Of a stretch of DNA of 41,346 bases, positions 32,941 through 41,346 are shown in pieces (the stretch's first letter is position 1; every line of letters begins with the position of its first letter). A program made the translations under genes and the position numbers. The stretch lies in NCBI GenBank assembly GCA_964417895.1, contig CAYQJS010000050.1, forward strand, positions 1 through 41,346, given 5' to 3'. Origin of the DNA: CAYQJS01 sp964417895. GTDB lineage: Bacteria; Chloroflexota; UBA6077; SHYK01. The notes below the pieces were generated by a model. The model did no database searches. It saw only the letters and a list, made by a program, of their open reading frames with translations, and was not told the origin of the DNA.

Positions 32941-33243
32941 TTGAATAGACTACGCCTGATGCCGTTCGTAATCGCGGCTTCGCTCCTCCTCGCGTGCGCC
33001 GCGCCCGGACCCGGTGGCTCTTCGAGTGCCGGCCCCCAGACCACCGGACCGAAGACTCTGCGGATGGCGATGCATACCTCAAATGAGCCTGTTGGAAGCC
33101 TTGCGGGCTGGGGCTCCAGCACCGCAGTCAGCTCGAATGACATGAATTTCGTGTTCCATGCCGGACTGACGACGCCCCAACCTTCCGAGCAGACGGTCGC
33201 CTCGCAGGGCGCGCTGAACCCGCCCCGCGGCCTCTACATCTAG
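32941..33243 (+). pseudogene. Truncated solute-binding lipoprotein
   Basis: An N-terminal piece of a family 5 (peptide/nickel type) solute-binding protein. TTG at 32941 has GGAGG seven bases upstream; the signal peptide MPFVIAASLLLACAAPG has a lipobox, LLAC. After KTLRMAMHTSNEP and FVFHAGLTT the frame stops at 33243, about 100 residues in, against more than 500 for the two intact paralogues in the window. The next 110 bases contain a short unplaced frame (WVVDPDGTVNLNGLNLNVNEFQ) that I cannot assign. Confidence 0.65.
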
Positions 33244-33355
33244 GCTCTGGACGGCATGGGTGGTCGATCCAGACGGCACGGTCAACCTCAACGGCCTCAA
33301 CCTCAACGTCAACGAGTTCCAAAGAGACGCGTACCTTAGTCGACCGCGGGCAGCG

Positions 33356-35602
33356 CTATCGCGCGCTGGTCCCCTGGAGCGCTTCCAGGACGCGCTCGGC
33401 GGTAAACGGTACGGTGCGGACCCGGGCGCCAACCGCGTCGGCGATCGCGTTTGCGACGGCTGGCGCGACCGGGTTGTTGGCCAGCTCGCCAACCGCTTTG
33501 GCGCCAAACGGCCCCCAGCCATTGTCTTCGACGGCCAGGACAGTGCGCAGCGGCGGAATGTCGGCCATGGTCGGCAGCTTGTATTCGCCCAGGTTCAAGG
33601 TCGCGACCCTGCCGTCTTCGAGGAGGATCTCCTCGGTAAGCGCGTTCCCCAGGCCGAAAACGAACGCGCCGTCGAGCTGGCCCTGGTGGGCAACGGGATT
33701 GATCACCGTGCCCGTTTCGACCACGAGCACCACATCAACTGGCCGCACCTGGCCGGTCTCCGGATCCACCTCGACCTCGACCATGTACGCACAGTAGCCA
33801 CCTTCCGATCCGTCCCCATGCCCGAGCTCTGAGCTGTCGTAAGTACCGGTGGCCTCTGCCCCACCAGCTTGCAGCATCCGTTCGACGAGGTCGTCGAAGG
33901 CGACTGGGGGAACGGAGCCCCCGCTGAGCACGAAGCGATCTTCTCGCAGCCTGGTCTGGTCGCCGGGCCAGCCGAGAATGCCAGCGGCCATTTTCTCCAG
34001 CCGGGCCTTCATTCCCGTGGCGCCGTCCACGGCGGCCTGGCCAAGGACGTGGGTGAGGCGGCTGCCTCCGGCCCCCGGATTGGGGGGCGCCTCGCCGGTG
34101 TCGCCATATCGCACCTGGACTCGGTCAAGAGCTATCCCAAGGGCGGCCGCGCCGACCCGCTGGGTCACGGTGGCGGAACCGCCACCCTGTTCCGGAGCGC
34201 CATGCAGAATCTCGATCGTCCCGCCTTCCAACAGGCGTACCCTGGTGGCGGCCCGACCAGCCCCAGGCCCCTGCCATTTCACTGATAGGCCACGACCGCG
34301 ATTGGGCGGGAGCGGCTTGCCCCAGTCGGTCTCGCGCCGCAGCGTTTCGAGAACGCCTACGGCCCCGGACTGGCGGGCGTTGCCGCCTTCTGCGTTGAGG
34401 ATCCGAAAATCGAGCGGGTCCATACCGAGCCCGCGGGCGATCTCGTCCACGTGGCTCTCCCCGATGAACATCGTCGTGGAGTTGGTCGTGGACCGCATCT
34501 GGCCGCCGGGGGCGGTGTTCGTATAGACCGTGAAGCTTTCCACCCGCCGGTTCGGAATCGCGTACCCGTCAAGCACGGCACCACCCAGCAAGGCGGTGCC
34601 GGCCTGGGGTCGACCAGACGCATAAGCGCCGTCGTGGAAATAGATGCGCGCCTCGTGGGCGATCATGTGGCCGCTTTCGTCGACAGCGGTCTTGAGGTAG
34701 CAGGTCGATGCGTGGCGCGGGTTGGCATTGCTCAGCTCATCGGCGTAGGTCATCACCGATTTGATGGGGCGGCCGGTCGCCTTTGCCAGGTAGTAGCAGG
34801 GGAATTCGTCGATGGAGCTTCCTTTGCCGCCGAAATCACCGCCGATGTACATGCAGTCCACCACGATCTGTTGAGCCGGCAACCCCGTGCAAACTGCTAG
34901 CGACTGCCGAAGGGCGAATGCCGCCTTGTTGGTGGAGTACACGTGAACGATGCCCTGCTCGTCGATCCAGACCAGGCAGGCGTGCGGCTCGAGGTAGCCC
35001 TGGTGCTGCCGGCCCTGGTAGTAGACGTGCTCGAAGACGCGATAGGCACTGGCGAATAGGGGCGAGAGATCGTCGGCGCCTTTCTGATTGACGCCGTAGC
35101 CTTGCAGGTTTGGGTGAGGTACCGGAGGTCGCTGGCCGCGTGCGTAGTGGTAGTCAGCGATGCCCGGGTGGAGAATGGGTGCATCGTCGCGCAGCGCTTC
35201 CTCTCCGTCGAACACCGAGGGCAAGTCGTCGTATTCGGCCGAGATCAGCCCAACGGCTTCCTCGGCGGCCTCCAAACTCTCCGCGGCAACCGCCGCGACT
35301 CGCTCCCCGACGAAGCGCACGCGCTCATAAGCCAGAACCGGCTGGTCGTACAGGACTTTCCCGAACCGCCGGGGACCGATGTCGGCGCCGGCCAGAACGG
35401 CATGCACGCCCGGCACCGCTCGCGCCTTTGTCGTGTCGATCGACCGAATCAGGGCGTGCGGAAGTGGGCTGGTGACGAATTTGGCCACCAGGGTGCCCGG
35501 CAGGTTGTAGTCGCCCGCGTAGTGGGCCGCCCCGGTGACCTTCAAGGCCCCCTCGACCCGAACCTCCGGTGTGCCAAAGGCGGTGGGGACGATATCGCTC
35601 AT
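33356..35602 (-). CDS. Xanthine dehydrogenase family, molybdopterin-binding large subunit
   Basis: A 748-residue molybdenum hydroxylase large subunit. The N-terminal domain has VRVEGALKVTGAAHYAGDY; the Mo-site parts are GGDFGGKGSSIDEF and, at the C-terminus, GPFGAKAVGELANNPVAPAVANAIADA, whose Glu is the expected catalytic base. The CO-dehydrogenase Cys loop is not seen. In the block PGGQMRSTTNSTTMFIGESHVDEIA the usual R-G-x-G is changed to R-S-T-T, so the substrate pocket may be unusual. The ATG at 35602 begins the fold; the longer frame to 35689 has no support. The FAD and 2Fe-2S subunits normally encoded beside it are absent. Substrate unknown; an N-heterocycle or aldehyde is usual. Confidence 0.9.
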   Translation of the reverse strand: MSDIVPTAFGTPEVRVEGALKVTGAAHYAGDYNLPGTLVAKFVTSPLPHALIRSIDTTKARAVPGVHAVLAGADIGPRRFGKVLYDQPVLAYERVRFVGERVAAVAAESLEAAEEAVGLISAEYDDLPSVFDGEEALRDDAPILHPGIADYHYARGQRPPVPHPNLQGYGVNQKGADDLSPLFASAYRVFEHVYYQGRQHQGYLEPHACLVWIDEQGIVHVYSTNKAAFALRQSLAVCTGLPAQQIVVDCMYIGGDFGGKGSSIDEFPCYYLAKATGRPIKSVMTYADELSNANPRHASTCYLKTAVDESGHMIAHEARIYFHDGAYASGRPQAGTALLGGAVLDGYAIPNRRVESFTVYTNTAPGGQMRSTTNSTTMFIGESHVDEIARGLGMDPLDFRILNAEGGNARQSGAVGVLETLRRETDWGKPLPPNRGRGLSVKWQGPGAGRAATRVRLLEGGTIEILHGAPEQGGGSATVTQRVGAAALGIALDRVQVRYGDTGEAPPNPGAGGSRLTHVLGQAAVDGATGMKARLEKMAAGILGWPGDQTRLREDRFVLSGGSVPPVAFDDLVERMLQAGGAEATGTYDSSELGHGDGSEGGYCAYMVEVEVDPETGQVRPVDVVLVVETGTVINPVAHQGQLDGAFVFGLGNALTEEILLEDGRVATLNLGEYKLPTMADIPPLRTVLAVEDNGWGPFGAKAVGELANNPVAPAVANAIADAVGARVRTVPFTAERVLEALQGTSAR

Positions 35603-35755
35603 AGGAGGGTGGCAGCGGCTTGAATAAGCATTCGTTCGCTCCTGACCAGAATGGCTCGCTTGCGGAGGGCACCACGCACCCCCCCTCAACGGTCAGGCCC
35701 TCCATTGGTGAGAGAGGGCCGCGATTCTTGGCTCGGCTCGGCGCGCTACAGCGCT

Positions 35756-36223
35756 TTACAGGTGGTCGGTGAGCTGGAGCTGGTTACCGTCCGGATCGAA
35801 AAAGTACATAGCCTGGTGGTTGCCGCGAGGAACCTCCTTGCAGAACGGGATTCCCAACTCCTCGAACTTCACCAGGGCCACCTCGAACTCTTCGGGGGTG
35901 ATCACAAAGGCAGTATGTGTCCGTCCGTCCTGAACTACCTTCGCAGCGGCGACGGTATCTCCCTCTTCAACCAGGCGAAGTGATTCCTTCTGATTCGCAG
36001 CCGAGTCACGTTCGATAGGCGTCGCGCGCTTGAAAAGCACGATTTGCTGCCCGGCGGCGTCCGAGTCGTCTCCGCAGTACAACCGTAGCTGACGGGATTC
36101 GGGCGTGAGCTCCACTCCGCCGACCTTTAGTCCCAGGATGTCGACATAGAACTCCCTCGCCCTCTTGAGATCGTTAACGGGAAGTCCCGCGTGTTGAAAG
36201 GTGTGTGGATGAACGACTGACAT
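35756..36223 (-). CDS. VOC family (glyoxalase/dioxygenase-like) protein
   Basis: A 155-residue vicinal oxygen chelate protein with two beta-alpha-beta-beta-beta modules: FQHAGLPVNDLKRAREFYVDILGLKVGG opens the first and THTAFVITPEEFEVALVKFEELGI the second, ending AMYFFDPDGNQLQLTDHL. Metal ligands would be the His of FQHAG, the His of THTAF and the Glu/Gln of GNQLQL, where Gln replaces the usual Glu. ATG 36223 is preferred over 36268 because the fold starts there. Members include lyases, dioxygenases and resistance proteins; the reaction is not readable. It follows the aminopeptidase-like gene by 22 bases on the same strand. Confidence 0.85.
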   Translation of the reverse strand: MSVVHPHTFQHAGLPVNDLKRAREFYVDILGLKVGGVELTPESRQLRLYCGDDSDAAGQQIVLFKRATPIERDSAANQKESLRLVEEGDTVAAAKVVQDGRTHTAFVITPEEFEVALVKFEELGIPFCKEVPRGNHQAMYFFDPDGNQLQLTDHL

Positions 36224-36245
36224 GGCCGACTGTACCTCCCCCTTG

Positions 36246-36815
36246 CTAGATCTCGATGCGCCGGGCATCCGTGATCAACTGGTATGTCTGTTCATCGATT
36301 GCGTCCCACACCTCCAGCGGGTAGGTGAGTGAAGGAGCGAGCACCATGTCAGGTGGTAGCTCCCACTGGATCGCCCGCCCGCGCAGTCTCCAGTTCGCGT
36401 TGTACGCGTGCCGCCCCCAGGGCAGGTTGGGCGTGTGCGGGAACTTGAAAAAGGCCAGGCAAAGCAGCACGTCCGCTTGCTTGGATGCTTCCCAGACCCA
36501 CTCCGGATACCATCTGCTGGTGTTTGGCCCGTCGACCAGGTCGATGGAATCTTCCAGCAGTGGGTACCCTTCGAGATTGACGGTGTCGACGTGACCGCCC
36601 GCGTCGCGGATGGCCTCTCCGAATGCCTCGGTCAACAGCGGGCTAACGGTGCTGTCCGTGATCATGAGCACCCGCTCACCCGGGATCAGACCCAGCGATT
36701 CGTACATGCCCCGTTGGGGCTTTCGCGTCACCACGGTGCGCAGATTCGGCAGGAGGTCTTCGGGCGAAGTAGGCTGCCGTACCTCTGGCATGCGCGGGAT
36801 CATGCGAGGCGCCAT
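36246..36815 (-). CDS. Aminopeptidase-T/M29-like protein, apparently truncated
   Basis: A 189-residue protein. LGLIPGERVLMITDSTVSPLLTEAFGEAIRDAGGHVDTVNLEGYP resembles the N-terminal domain of thermophilic M29 aminopeptidases and their relatives, and SRWYPEWVWEASKQADVLLCLAFFKFPHTPN follows. The frame stops at DARRIEI, where longer relatives normally continue into a C-terminal domain with the metal ligands. ATG 36815 has AAGGGAG upstream; ATG 36830 is an alternative. Either the gene is truncated or this is a stand-alone domain; the family call is moderate. It lies in the run with the VOC and solute-binding genes. Confidence 0.55.
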   Translation of the reverse strand: MAPRMIPRMPEVRQPTSPEDLLPNLRTVVTRKPQRGMYESLGLIPGERVLMITDSTVSPLLTEAFGEAIRDAGGHVDTVNLEGYPLLEDSIDLVDGPNTSRWYPEWVWEASKQADVLLCLAFFKFPHTPNLPWGRHAYNANWRLRGRAIQWELPPDMVLAPSLTYPLEVWDAIDEQTYQLITDARRIEI

Positions 36816-36890
36816 TCTTGCTCCCTTCATCTCTGTGGGCTGTCGTCAAACGGCGAGTCTACCCTGGAAAAAGCAATTGTCCAGCCAAAG

Positions 36891-38588
36891 TCAGTCGAGT
36901 TCCCAGAGGTGGGAGTTCCAGGGCAGCGTGCCAGCATTCTTGACCCGGTTGCCAATCATCGTTGGGTCCACGTCGTAGGTGATGCCCATCCAGTTCAGCT
37001 GGTCGGAAACGTGGTGGACGATCGAGCCCAGGACGCGCATGCGATCCTGGTAAGGGATGGTCTTCCCATACGTGTCGATCAGAGAGTCGAGCTCAGCGTT
37101 TTGATAGCGTGAGGTGTTGTTCCCCAGGAAGTTGTTCGTCGGCAGTGGCGACTGCGTGCTATGCAGATTCCGCAGCGTGCGGGCGCCGTTTCGTGCCCCC
37201 GTGAGGGAGAAGCCTGGGAAGGTTGCTCGATACTCCAGATCGCGGGCGCGTTGGGGAGGAATCATGACCACCTCGGGCCCGATGCCGACCCGCTGCAAGT
37301 AGTCAACGATCGACAGAATCGTTTTCTGGTTCAAGTCCGCGGGCGTCGTGGTGATCTCGAGCGATAGCTTCTGGCCCGCGGCGGTCTGAAACCTCCCGTC
37401 GGCACCTCGGCTGTACCCTAGCTCCTCGATCAATTGGACCGCGCGGCGGGGGTCGTACTCGTAGCGCACGAGACTGCCTTCGGTCTCGCGATACTCGCGC
37501 TCGCTTGGAAACAGATAGCTATCAGCCACGCGCACCACGCCGGCCTGAAGGACCTCCGCCATCTCACGACGGTCCAATGCGTACAGCACGGCTCGTCGGA
37601 AGCGAACGTCCGTGACGACGGCTGAAGAAGGATTCACGAACTGCGCGTAGAGCGCCAGGCCTCCCCCGACCCGTGAGAAATCGACCCGGCCGGTCCCCCA
37701 ATGCTCCTGTACCTGGATGGCCTGCTCGATGGATATGTCGCGCCCCATGGTGAGGTCGAGCTGTCCAGCGATCACCGTCGGCACGACCGTGCTGGTGGAG
37801 ATGAAGCGAACCTCGATCTCGTCGATTTTGGGGCGCCCCAGGATGTAGCCTGGGTTCGCCTCCAGCAACAGGTGGCTCCCGCGCTCGAACTGGCGAAGGC
37901 GGAAGGGACCCGCCCCGATGAACTCATCGCTCCAGTAGGGTTGTTCGAACAACGTTCCCTTCGACGCAACGTACGCACTCTCCAGGATGTGTTTCGGGAA
38001 GGGAACCGCCAGTCCGAAGCTGAACAGGCCATGGCTGAACAGGGCGTCCGCCTCGATGTACGGACCTGACCACTGTACCGTCACCGTGCGTGGATCCGGT
38101 GTGAGGACAGCGTCGATCAGACTGAAGGCCTGGTCGCCGGCGATGGCCAGGTCTCGGTCCTTTCCCAGGGTCACCGTGAAACGGAGGTCGTCGGAGGTCA
38201 GCGGATTGCCATCGTGCCAGCCGGCTCCCTCTCTCAGGCGCCACGTCGTCTCCATCCGCCCGTCAGGGAACACGCGCCAGAGGCCATTCTCCACCGTTGG
38301 AACGGCCTCAGCCAACTCGGCGTGGGCATTGCCCTGGTCGTCGCCGCGGACCAGAGCGGCGTTGACCAGCTGACCGAGCTCGTCTGTGCCGGCGCCCCGC
38401 CCCTGCAGAGCGCGTCGCTCGGAGAGCGCGGGAGCCTCGGACAGGATGGCGGCGATGAGCTTCTTTGGAACAGCCGCTCTCTGCGACGGCTCGGCAGCGG
38501 AGGGGGTGCGGGGTATGTCAGTGGATGCGCAGCCCAGGATGCAGAGCACCGCGAGCGAGATGGCTATCCTTGAGCTCGATGTGGCCAT
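36891..38588 (-). CDS. Family 5 solute-binding lipoprotein of an ABC importer (A)
   Basis: A 565-residue SBP_bac_5 protein that would bind a peptide, opine or similar solute outside the membrane. The signal peptide ISLAVLCILGC ends in a lipobox Cys. Family blocks are TWRLREGAGWHDGNPLTSDDLRF, the central GAGPFRLRQFERGSHLLLEANPGYILGRPKIDEIEVRF and VRFRRAVLYALDRREMAEVL. GGAGG lies before ATG 38588. The neighbouring paralogue is exactly the same length and also ends in a W-N-S-H-L-W motif, so the two arose by duplication. No permease or ATPase gene is in the window. Confidence 0.92.
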   Translation of the reverse strand: MATSSSRIAISLAVLCILGCASTDIPRTPSAAEPSQRAAVPKKLIAAILSEAPALSERRALQGRGAGTDELGQLVNAALVRGDDQGNAHAELAEAVPTVENGLWRVFPDGRMETTWRLREGAGWHDGNPLTSDDLRFTVTLGKDRDLAIAGDQAFSLIDAVLTPDPRTVTVQWSGPYIEADALFSHGLFSFGLAVPFPKHILESAYVASKGTLFEQPYWSDEFIGAGPFRLRQFERGSHLLLEANPGYILGRPKIDEIEVRFISTSTVVPTVIAGQLDLTMGRDISIEQAIQVQEHWGTGRVDFSRVGGGLALYAQFVNPSSAVVTDVRFRRAVLYALDRREMAEVLQAGVVRVADSYLFPSEREYRETEGSLVRYEYDPRRAVQLIEELGYSRGADGRFQTAAGQKLSLEITTTPADLNQKTILSIVDYLQRVGIGPEVVMIPPQRARDLEYRATFPGFSLTGARNGARTLRNLHSTQSPLPTNNFLGNNTSRYQNAELDSLIDTYGKTIPYQDRMRVLGSIVHHVSDQLNWMGITYDVDPTMIGNRVKNAGTLPWNSHLWELD

Positions 38589-38821
38589 TGGCAACCTCCC
38601 CACCTCCGCTCCAACGGACGGCGAGACGTCGCTGCGAACGTGCAGCGCATACGTATCACGCGTCGCCTGGTTTTGGCAAACGACTCGTCGCCACCCCATT
38701 CTGGCGGGTGTGGCATCGCGAATGAACTTTGACCGTGCTCAGGTGGGCAGACACGATGGTGGCTGAGCCCGCTGGTGGGCTCGCACGACCAACCCCATGG
38801 TCAGGCCGCCGGGGTGGCCCG

Positions 38822-40519
38822 CTACTTGATGTCCCACAGATGGCTGTTCCAGGCCTGCGAGAAGCCTGTCCGAGCGGTTACGCCCGAAACCCGGTTGTTG
38901 ATCAGGGCCGGGTAGACGATGTGGTAGGCCGATATGATCGTCGCGTTGTCGCTCTGGTGATGAATGATCTGCTTCATGAGCTGAATTCGGTCCTGCGCCG
39001 GCACTGTCTTGAAGAAGCGGTCGATCAGCGCGTCCAGCTCGGCGTTCACATAACGGCTCCGGTTGTTGCCCTGGAACCGATTCTCGGTGGTCGGGGTCTG
39101 GGAGCCATGGAACCACTGGAAGAGTCGGCGTGGCTCCACCAGATTGAAACTACCGGAATTGAGCGTGAGGCCAGGGCGCGTCGCCCGCACCTCTCGGTCG
39201 ATCGACCCGGATCGGATGTCCGCGACGCCGTTAATCCCGATCTGCTTCCAGCCGTCCAGCGCGGACAGGACCAGCTGCTCCTCGCCACCGCCTCGGGTCT
39301 CGAGGAACGAGATGGACAGCTCCTGGCCGTTGGCATCCTGGTAGTAGGCCCCGACGCGCCGGTAGCCGATCTCCTCGAGGAGCTGGGCCGACCGCCGGGG
39401 ATCGTGGGGATACTCGACGATGCTGTCCTTGATCTGAGGAAACTCGGGGGACCCGATCGCGAGCATCGAGTTCGCCGGCGGGGGCAATAGCCCCACGTTG
39501 ATCACATCGTTGAACACGACCTTGTCGAAGCCGTGAGCGAGCGCGCGCCGGAAGCGCAGGTCCAGCTGAACCGGCGGGTCGGGGTTCATGAACTGCGGAA
39601 CGATGCCGCGGCTGCTCTGGAACGCTGAGACCTCCAGCCTGCCATCCGGCCAGTTGTCTACAGCGGCCTTGGCCTGCCCGACCGTGGTTGAGGAGCCCAT
39701 GGTGAACTGCGCCTCGCCCCCAACGACGTTGGCGATGAAGGTGTTGCCATCCGGAATGAAGCGGACTTCCAACTCGTCGAGCTTCGGGCGGCCCAGGATG
39801 TAGTCCGGGTTGGCCGTGAGCAGCAGCCGCTCGGCCGGGACGAACTGTCGCACGCGGAAGGGACCGGCGTGGACGAACTCGTCACTTATCCAGTAGCGAA
39901 GGTTGCCGAAATTGGCCTTGTCGTCGAGGTAGGCGTTCTCAAGCACATGGCGGGGGAGTGGCAGCGCTGCCTGCCAGCTGAACATGCGGTCGTACTGGAT
40001 GTATGGCTCCTTCCACGCCACGGTGATGGTGCGCGCGTCGTCGGCCCGGACTTGGTCGATGGACGCGAAGGCCACGTTGCCAAACGATGGCAGCTCCCTG
40101 TCCTGGGCCACCCGCAAACCGAACAGGACGTCGTCGGTGGTGACCGGAGTTCCATCGTGCCACTTGATGCCTTCCTTCAGCTTCCAGGTGGTCTCCATCC
40201 GCCCATCAGGCAAGAGCTTGACGAGGCCGTTCTCTAGGGTGGGCACGGCTTCGGCCATCAGCGGGTGAGCATCGCCGAGAGGTTCAAACCGCACCAACCC
40301 CGCGCTGACCAGCTCCTCGACGACGTCGCCGTTACCGCTGACGGCGGCTTTGTCATGGAGTACCAACGGTTCCTCGCGCGAGACAACCACCATTTTCTTG
40401 GGCTGGGATGCCCGTTCGCCGCCGGAGGATCCGCCTGCCTGAGACTGACCGGCAGGAGTACACCCAACCACCAGGATCGCGCACGCAATGGCAAATGGCC
40501 CGAAGCGACGGAAGCTCAT
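38822..40519 (-). CDS. Family 5 solute-binding lipoprotein of an ABC importer (B)
   Basis: Paralogue of the preceding gene, also 565 residues. The lipobox is in FAIACAILVVGCTPAG, followed by a Ser/Gly linker. Shared blocks include TWKLKEGIKWHDGTPVTTDDVLFGL, HAGPFRVRQFVPAERLLLTANPDYILGRPKLDELEVRFI and LDLRFRRALAHGFDKVVF. GAGGGAGT precedes ATG 40519; an upstream extension to 40669 lacks support. The binding-pocket region differs from copy A (FQSSRGIVPQFMNPDPP against FSRVGGGLALYAQFVNPSS), so the ligands may differ. A 233-base gap with no gene separates the two. It follows the amidohydrolase gene, suggesting uptake of that enzyme's substrate. Confidence 0.92.
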   Translation of the reverse strand: MSFRRFGPFAIACAILVVGCTPAGQSQAGGSSGGERASQPKKMVVVSREEPLVLHDKAAVSGNGDVVEELVSAGLVRFEPLGDAHPLMAEAVPTLENGLVKLLPDGRMETTWKLKEGIKWHDGTPVTTDDVLFGLRVAQDRELPSFGNVAFASIDQVRADDARTITVAWKEPYIQYDRMFSWQAALPLPRHVLENAYLDDKANFGNLRYWISDEFVHAGPFRVRQFVPAERLLLTANPDYILGRPKLDELEVRFIPDGNTFIANVVGGEAQFTMGSSTTVGQAKAAVDNWPDGRLEVSAFQSSRGIVPQFMNPDPPVQLDLRFRRALAHGFDKVVFNDVINVGLLPPPANSMLAIGSPEFPQIKDSIVEYPHDPRRSAQLLEEIGYRRVGAYYQDANGQELSISFLETRGGGEEQLVLSALDGWKQIGINGVADIRSGSIDREVRATRPGLTLNSGSFNLVEPRRLFQWFHGSQTPTTENRFQGNNRSRYVNAELDALIDRFFKTVPAQDRIQLMKQIIHHQSDNATIISAYHIVYPALINNRVSGVTARTGFSQAWNSHLWDIK

Positions 40520-40681
40520 ACTCCCTCTCCCACGCTGTTCAGGACGACGAATTAACTCGAGTTCGGCCAGGGACGGCTCAAACCGACAAGATAGTATGAG
40601 GTTTTTCGGGGTGGGATGCAGAGGCCGAGTAGACCCGGCAGTCAGGGGCCGGCCAGAAACGCTGGCCAAAGCTGACGCGGA

Positions 40682-41346
40682 CTACTCGGGCGGGAATCCG
40701 AACAGCCGCGCCGGATTGTCCACCAGGATGCGCGTCCGCGTCGCCTCGTCGGGCGCGATCTCCGCCAGCAGGTCCAGGAGGTCGCCCTCGTTCGGGGTCC
40801 GGCCCGGCGTGAACGTGTTGCCATGGGGCCAGTCTGAGCCCCACAGGACCCGGTCGGGCGCGGCCGCGATCACCGCCTGCGCAAACGGAATCATGTCTCG
40901 GAACGGCAGTCCGCTCTCGACTCGAGCTCTGGGGACCCCGCTGAGCTTGTCCAAACTGCAGATCTTCACCCAGAAGCGGTCGTCCTTCAACAGATCGAGC
41001 AGCAACTGGAAGGCCGGCTGGTCGAGCCCAGCGGCCGGAGTCACGCGCGCCATGTGGTCGATCAGCGTGACGAGCGGGAGCGCCCGGATGAATTGCTCAT
41101 GCTCCAGGAAGTCCGCGGGATCGACGTGGAGGTCGAGGATCCAGTCGCGGGCCATCATCCGTGGCAATTGCGACGTGATATCCTCCGGGCTGCCCTCGCG
41201 GTCTCCCATCAGCGAGAAGCGAGCGCCGAGCATCCCACCGCCGGCGAGCTCCTCCAGCTGCGCATCGCTAATCGACGCGTCGATGCAGCCGATGCCGCGC
41301 ATCGCGCCTTTCGAGCGCGCGATTGCGTCCAGGGCCGCTCGATTGT
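40682..41346 (-). CDS. Amidohydrolase family 2 metal-dependent hydrolase (5' partial)
   Basis: A TIM-barrel hydrolase of the amidohydrolase_2 type (related to 2-pyrone-4,6-dicarboxylate lactonase and decarboxylases). The frame runs off the right edge, so the N-terminus with the first metal motif is outside. Visible parts are ILDLHVDPADFLEHEQFI, LVTLIDHMAR with a His, FWVKICSLDKLSG and the C-terminal WGSDWPHGNTFTPG, where the Asp is the usual catalytic residue. It ends LVDNPARLFGFP, as in the family. It reads toward SBP B, 162 bases upstream of that gene's start. Substrate unknown. Confidence 0.88.
   Translation of the reverse strand, partial: NRAALDAIARSKGAMRGIGCIDASISDAQLEELAGGGMLGARFSLMGDREGSPEDITSQLPRMMARDWILDLHVDPADFLEHEQFIRALPLVTLIDHMARVTPAAGLDQPAFQLLLDLLKDDRFWVKICSLDKLSGVPRARVESGLPFRDMIPFAQAVIAAAPDRVLWGSDWPHGNTFTPGRTPNEGDLLDLLAEIAPDEATRTRILVDNPARLFGFPPE

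Noticed and set aside
33244..33355. Short frame WVVDPDGTVNLNGLNLNVNEFQ
   Set aside because: It may be the end of a lost gene, but I cannot place it in a family and it has no start.
33260..33832. Plus-strand frame of 190 residues opposite the molybdenum hydroxylase
   Set aside because: Mostly the antisense of a conserved gene, with no recognisable domain.

Overview
The window looks like a chromosome segment from a GC-rich, probably Chloroflexota-like bacterium. This placement is inferred from gene content and style: a DapL-type lysine/peptidoglycan route, a sodium-pumping acyl-CoA decarboxylase, UbiD, a lone molybdopterin hydroxylase, many GTG/TTG starts, and dense families of short intergenic repeats. 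No marker gene settles it.

Layout. 1-2.6 kb: the 3' part of a UbiD decarboxylase, facing a three-gene minus-strand group (membrane protein, retropepsin-like protease, ABM monooxygenase). 2.7-6.9 kb: a plus-strand operon of biotin importer BioY, biotin carrier protein, OadG-like and OadB-like membrane subunits and an acyl-CoA carboxyltransferase. Together these make a complete Na+-translocating decarboxylase of the methylmalonyl-CoA type with its own biotin supply. 7.2-12 kb: an HD phosphohydrolase, a frameshifted membrane protein, a double GT2 glycosyltransferase and a polyprenyl glycosylphosphotransferase (surface polysaccharide). 11.9-21.4 kb: pth-mfd, HAD phosphatase, methyltransferase, TPR-like anchored protein, aspS and a CvpA-CAP fusion. 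21.4-30 kb: hemW, a ROK kinase/polyprenyl synthase pair, miaA, dapF, dapL, hflX and tRNA-Val(CAC). 30.0-31.6 kb: a 1.5-kb segment between tRNA-Val and a copy of its 3' end, carrying a HEPN-domain gene and a partner of unknown function behind a strong, apparently leaderless promoter. 31.6-33.3 kb: broken genes (amidohydrolase tail, racemase, solute-binding protein). 33.3-41.3 kb: a minus-strand catabolic/uptake group: amidohydrolase, two equal-length solute-binding lipoproteins, a truncated aminopeptidase-like protein, a VOC protein and a xanthine-dehydrogenase-type large subunit.

The most unusual signal is not a gene. Arrays of different 7-bp words (for example AGGGGAC, CGGATTG, CAATCAG, GGAACTC, CCAGGGG), often as inverted pairs around a spacer, lie between genes and also inside reading frames. 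They form three inserts in mfd, the linker that joins the two glycosyltransferase domains, the N-termini of hemW and hflX, the sequence around the dapL start, and the C-terminal tails of dapF and the OadG-like subunit. Separate C/G-rich hairpin elements with recognisable ends are scattered among them; two inverted copies flank the ROK/polyprenyl synthase pair, and one sits between dapF and dapL. The second candidate for an undescribed system is the HEPN pair in the tRNA-bounded segment.
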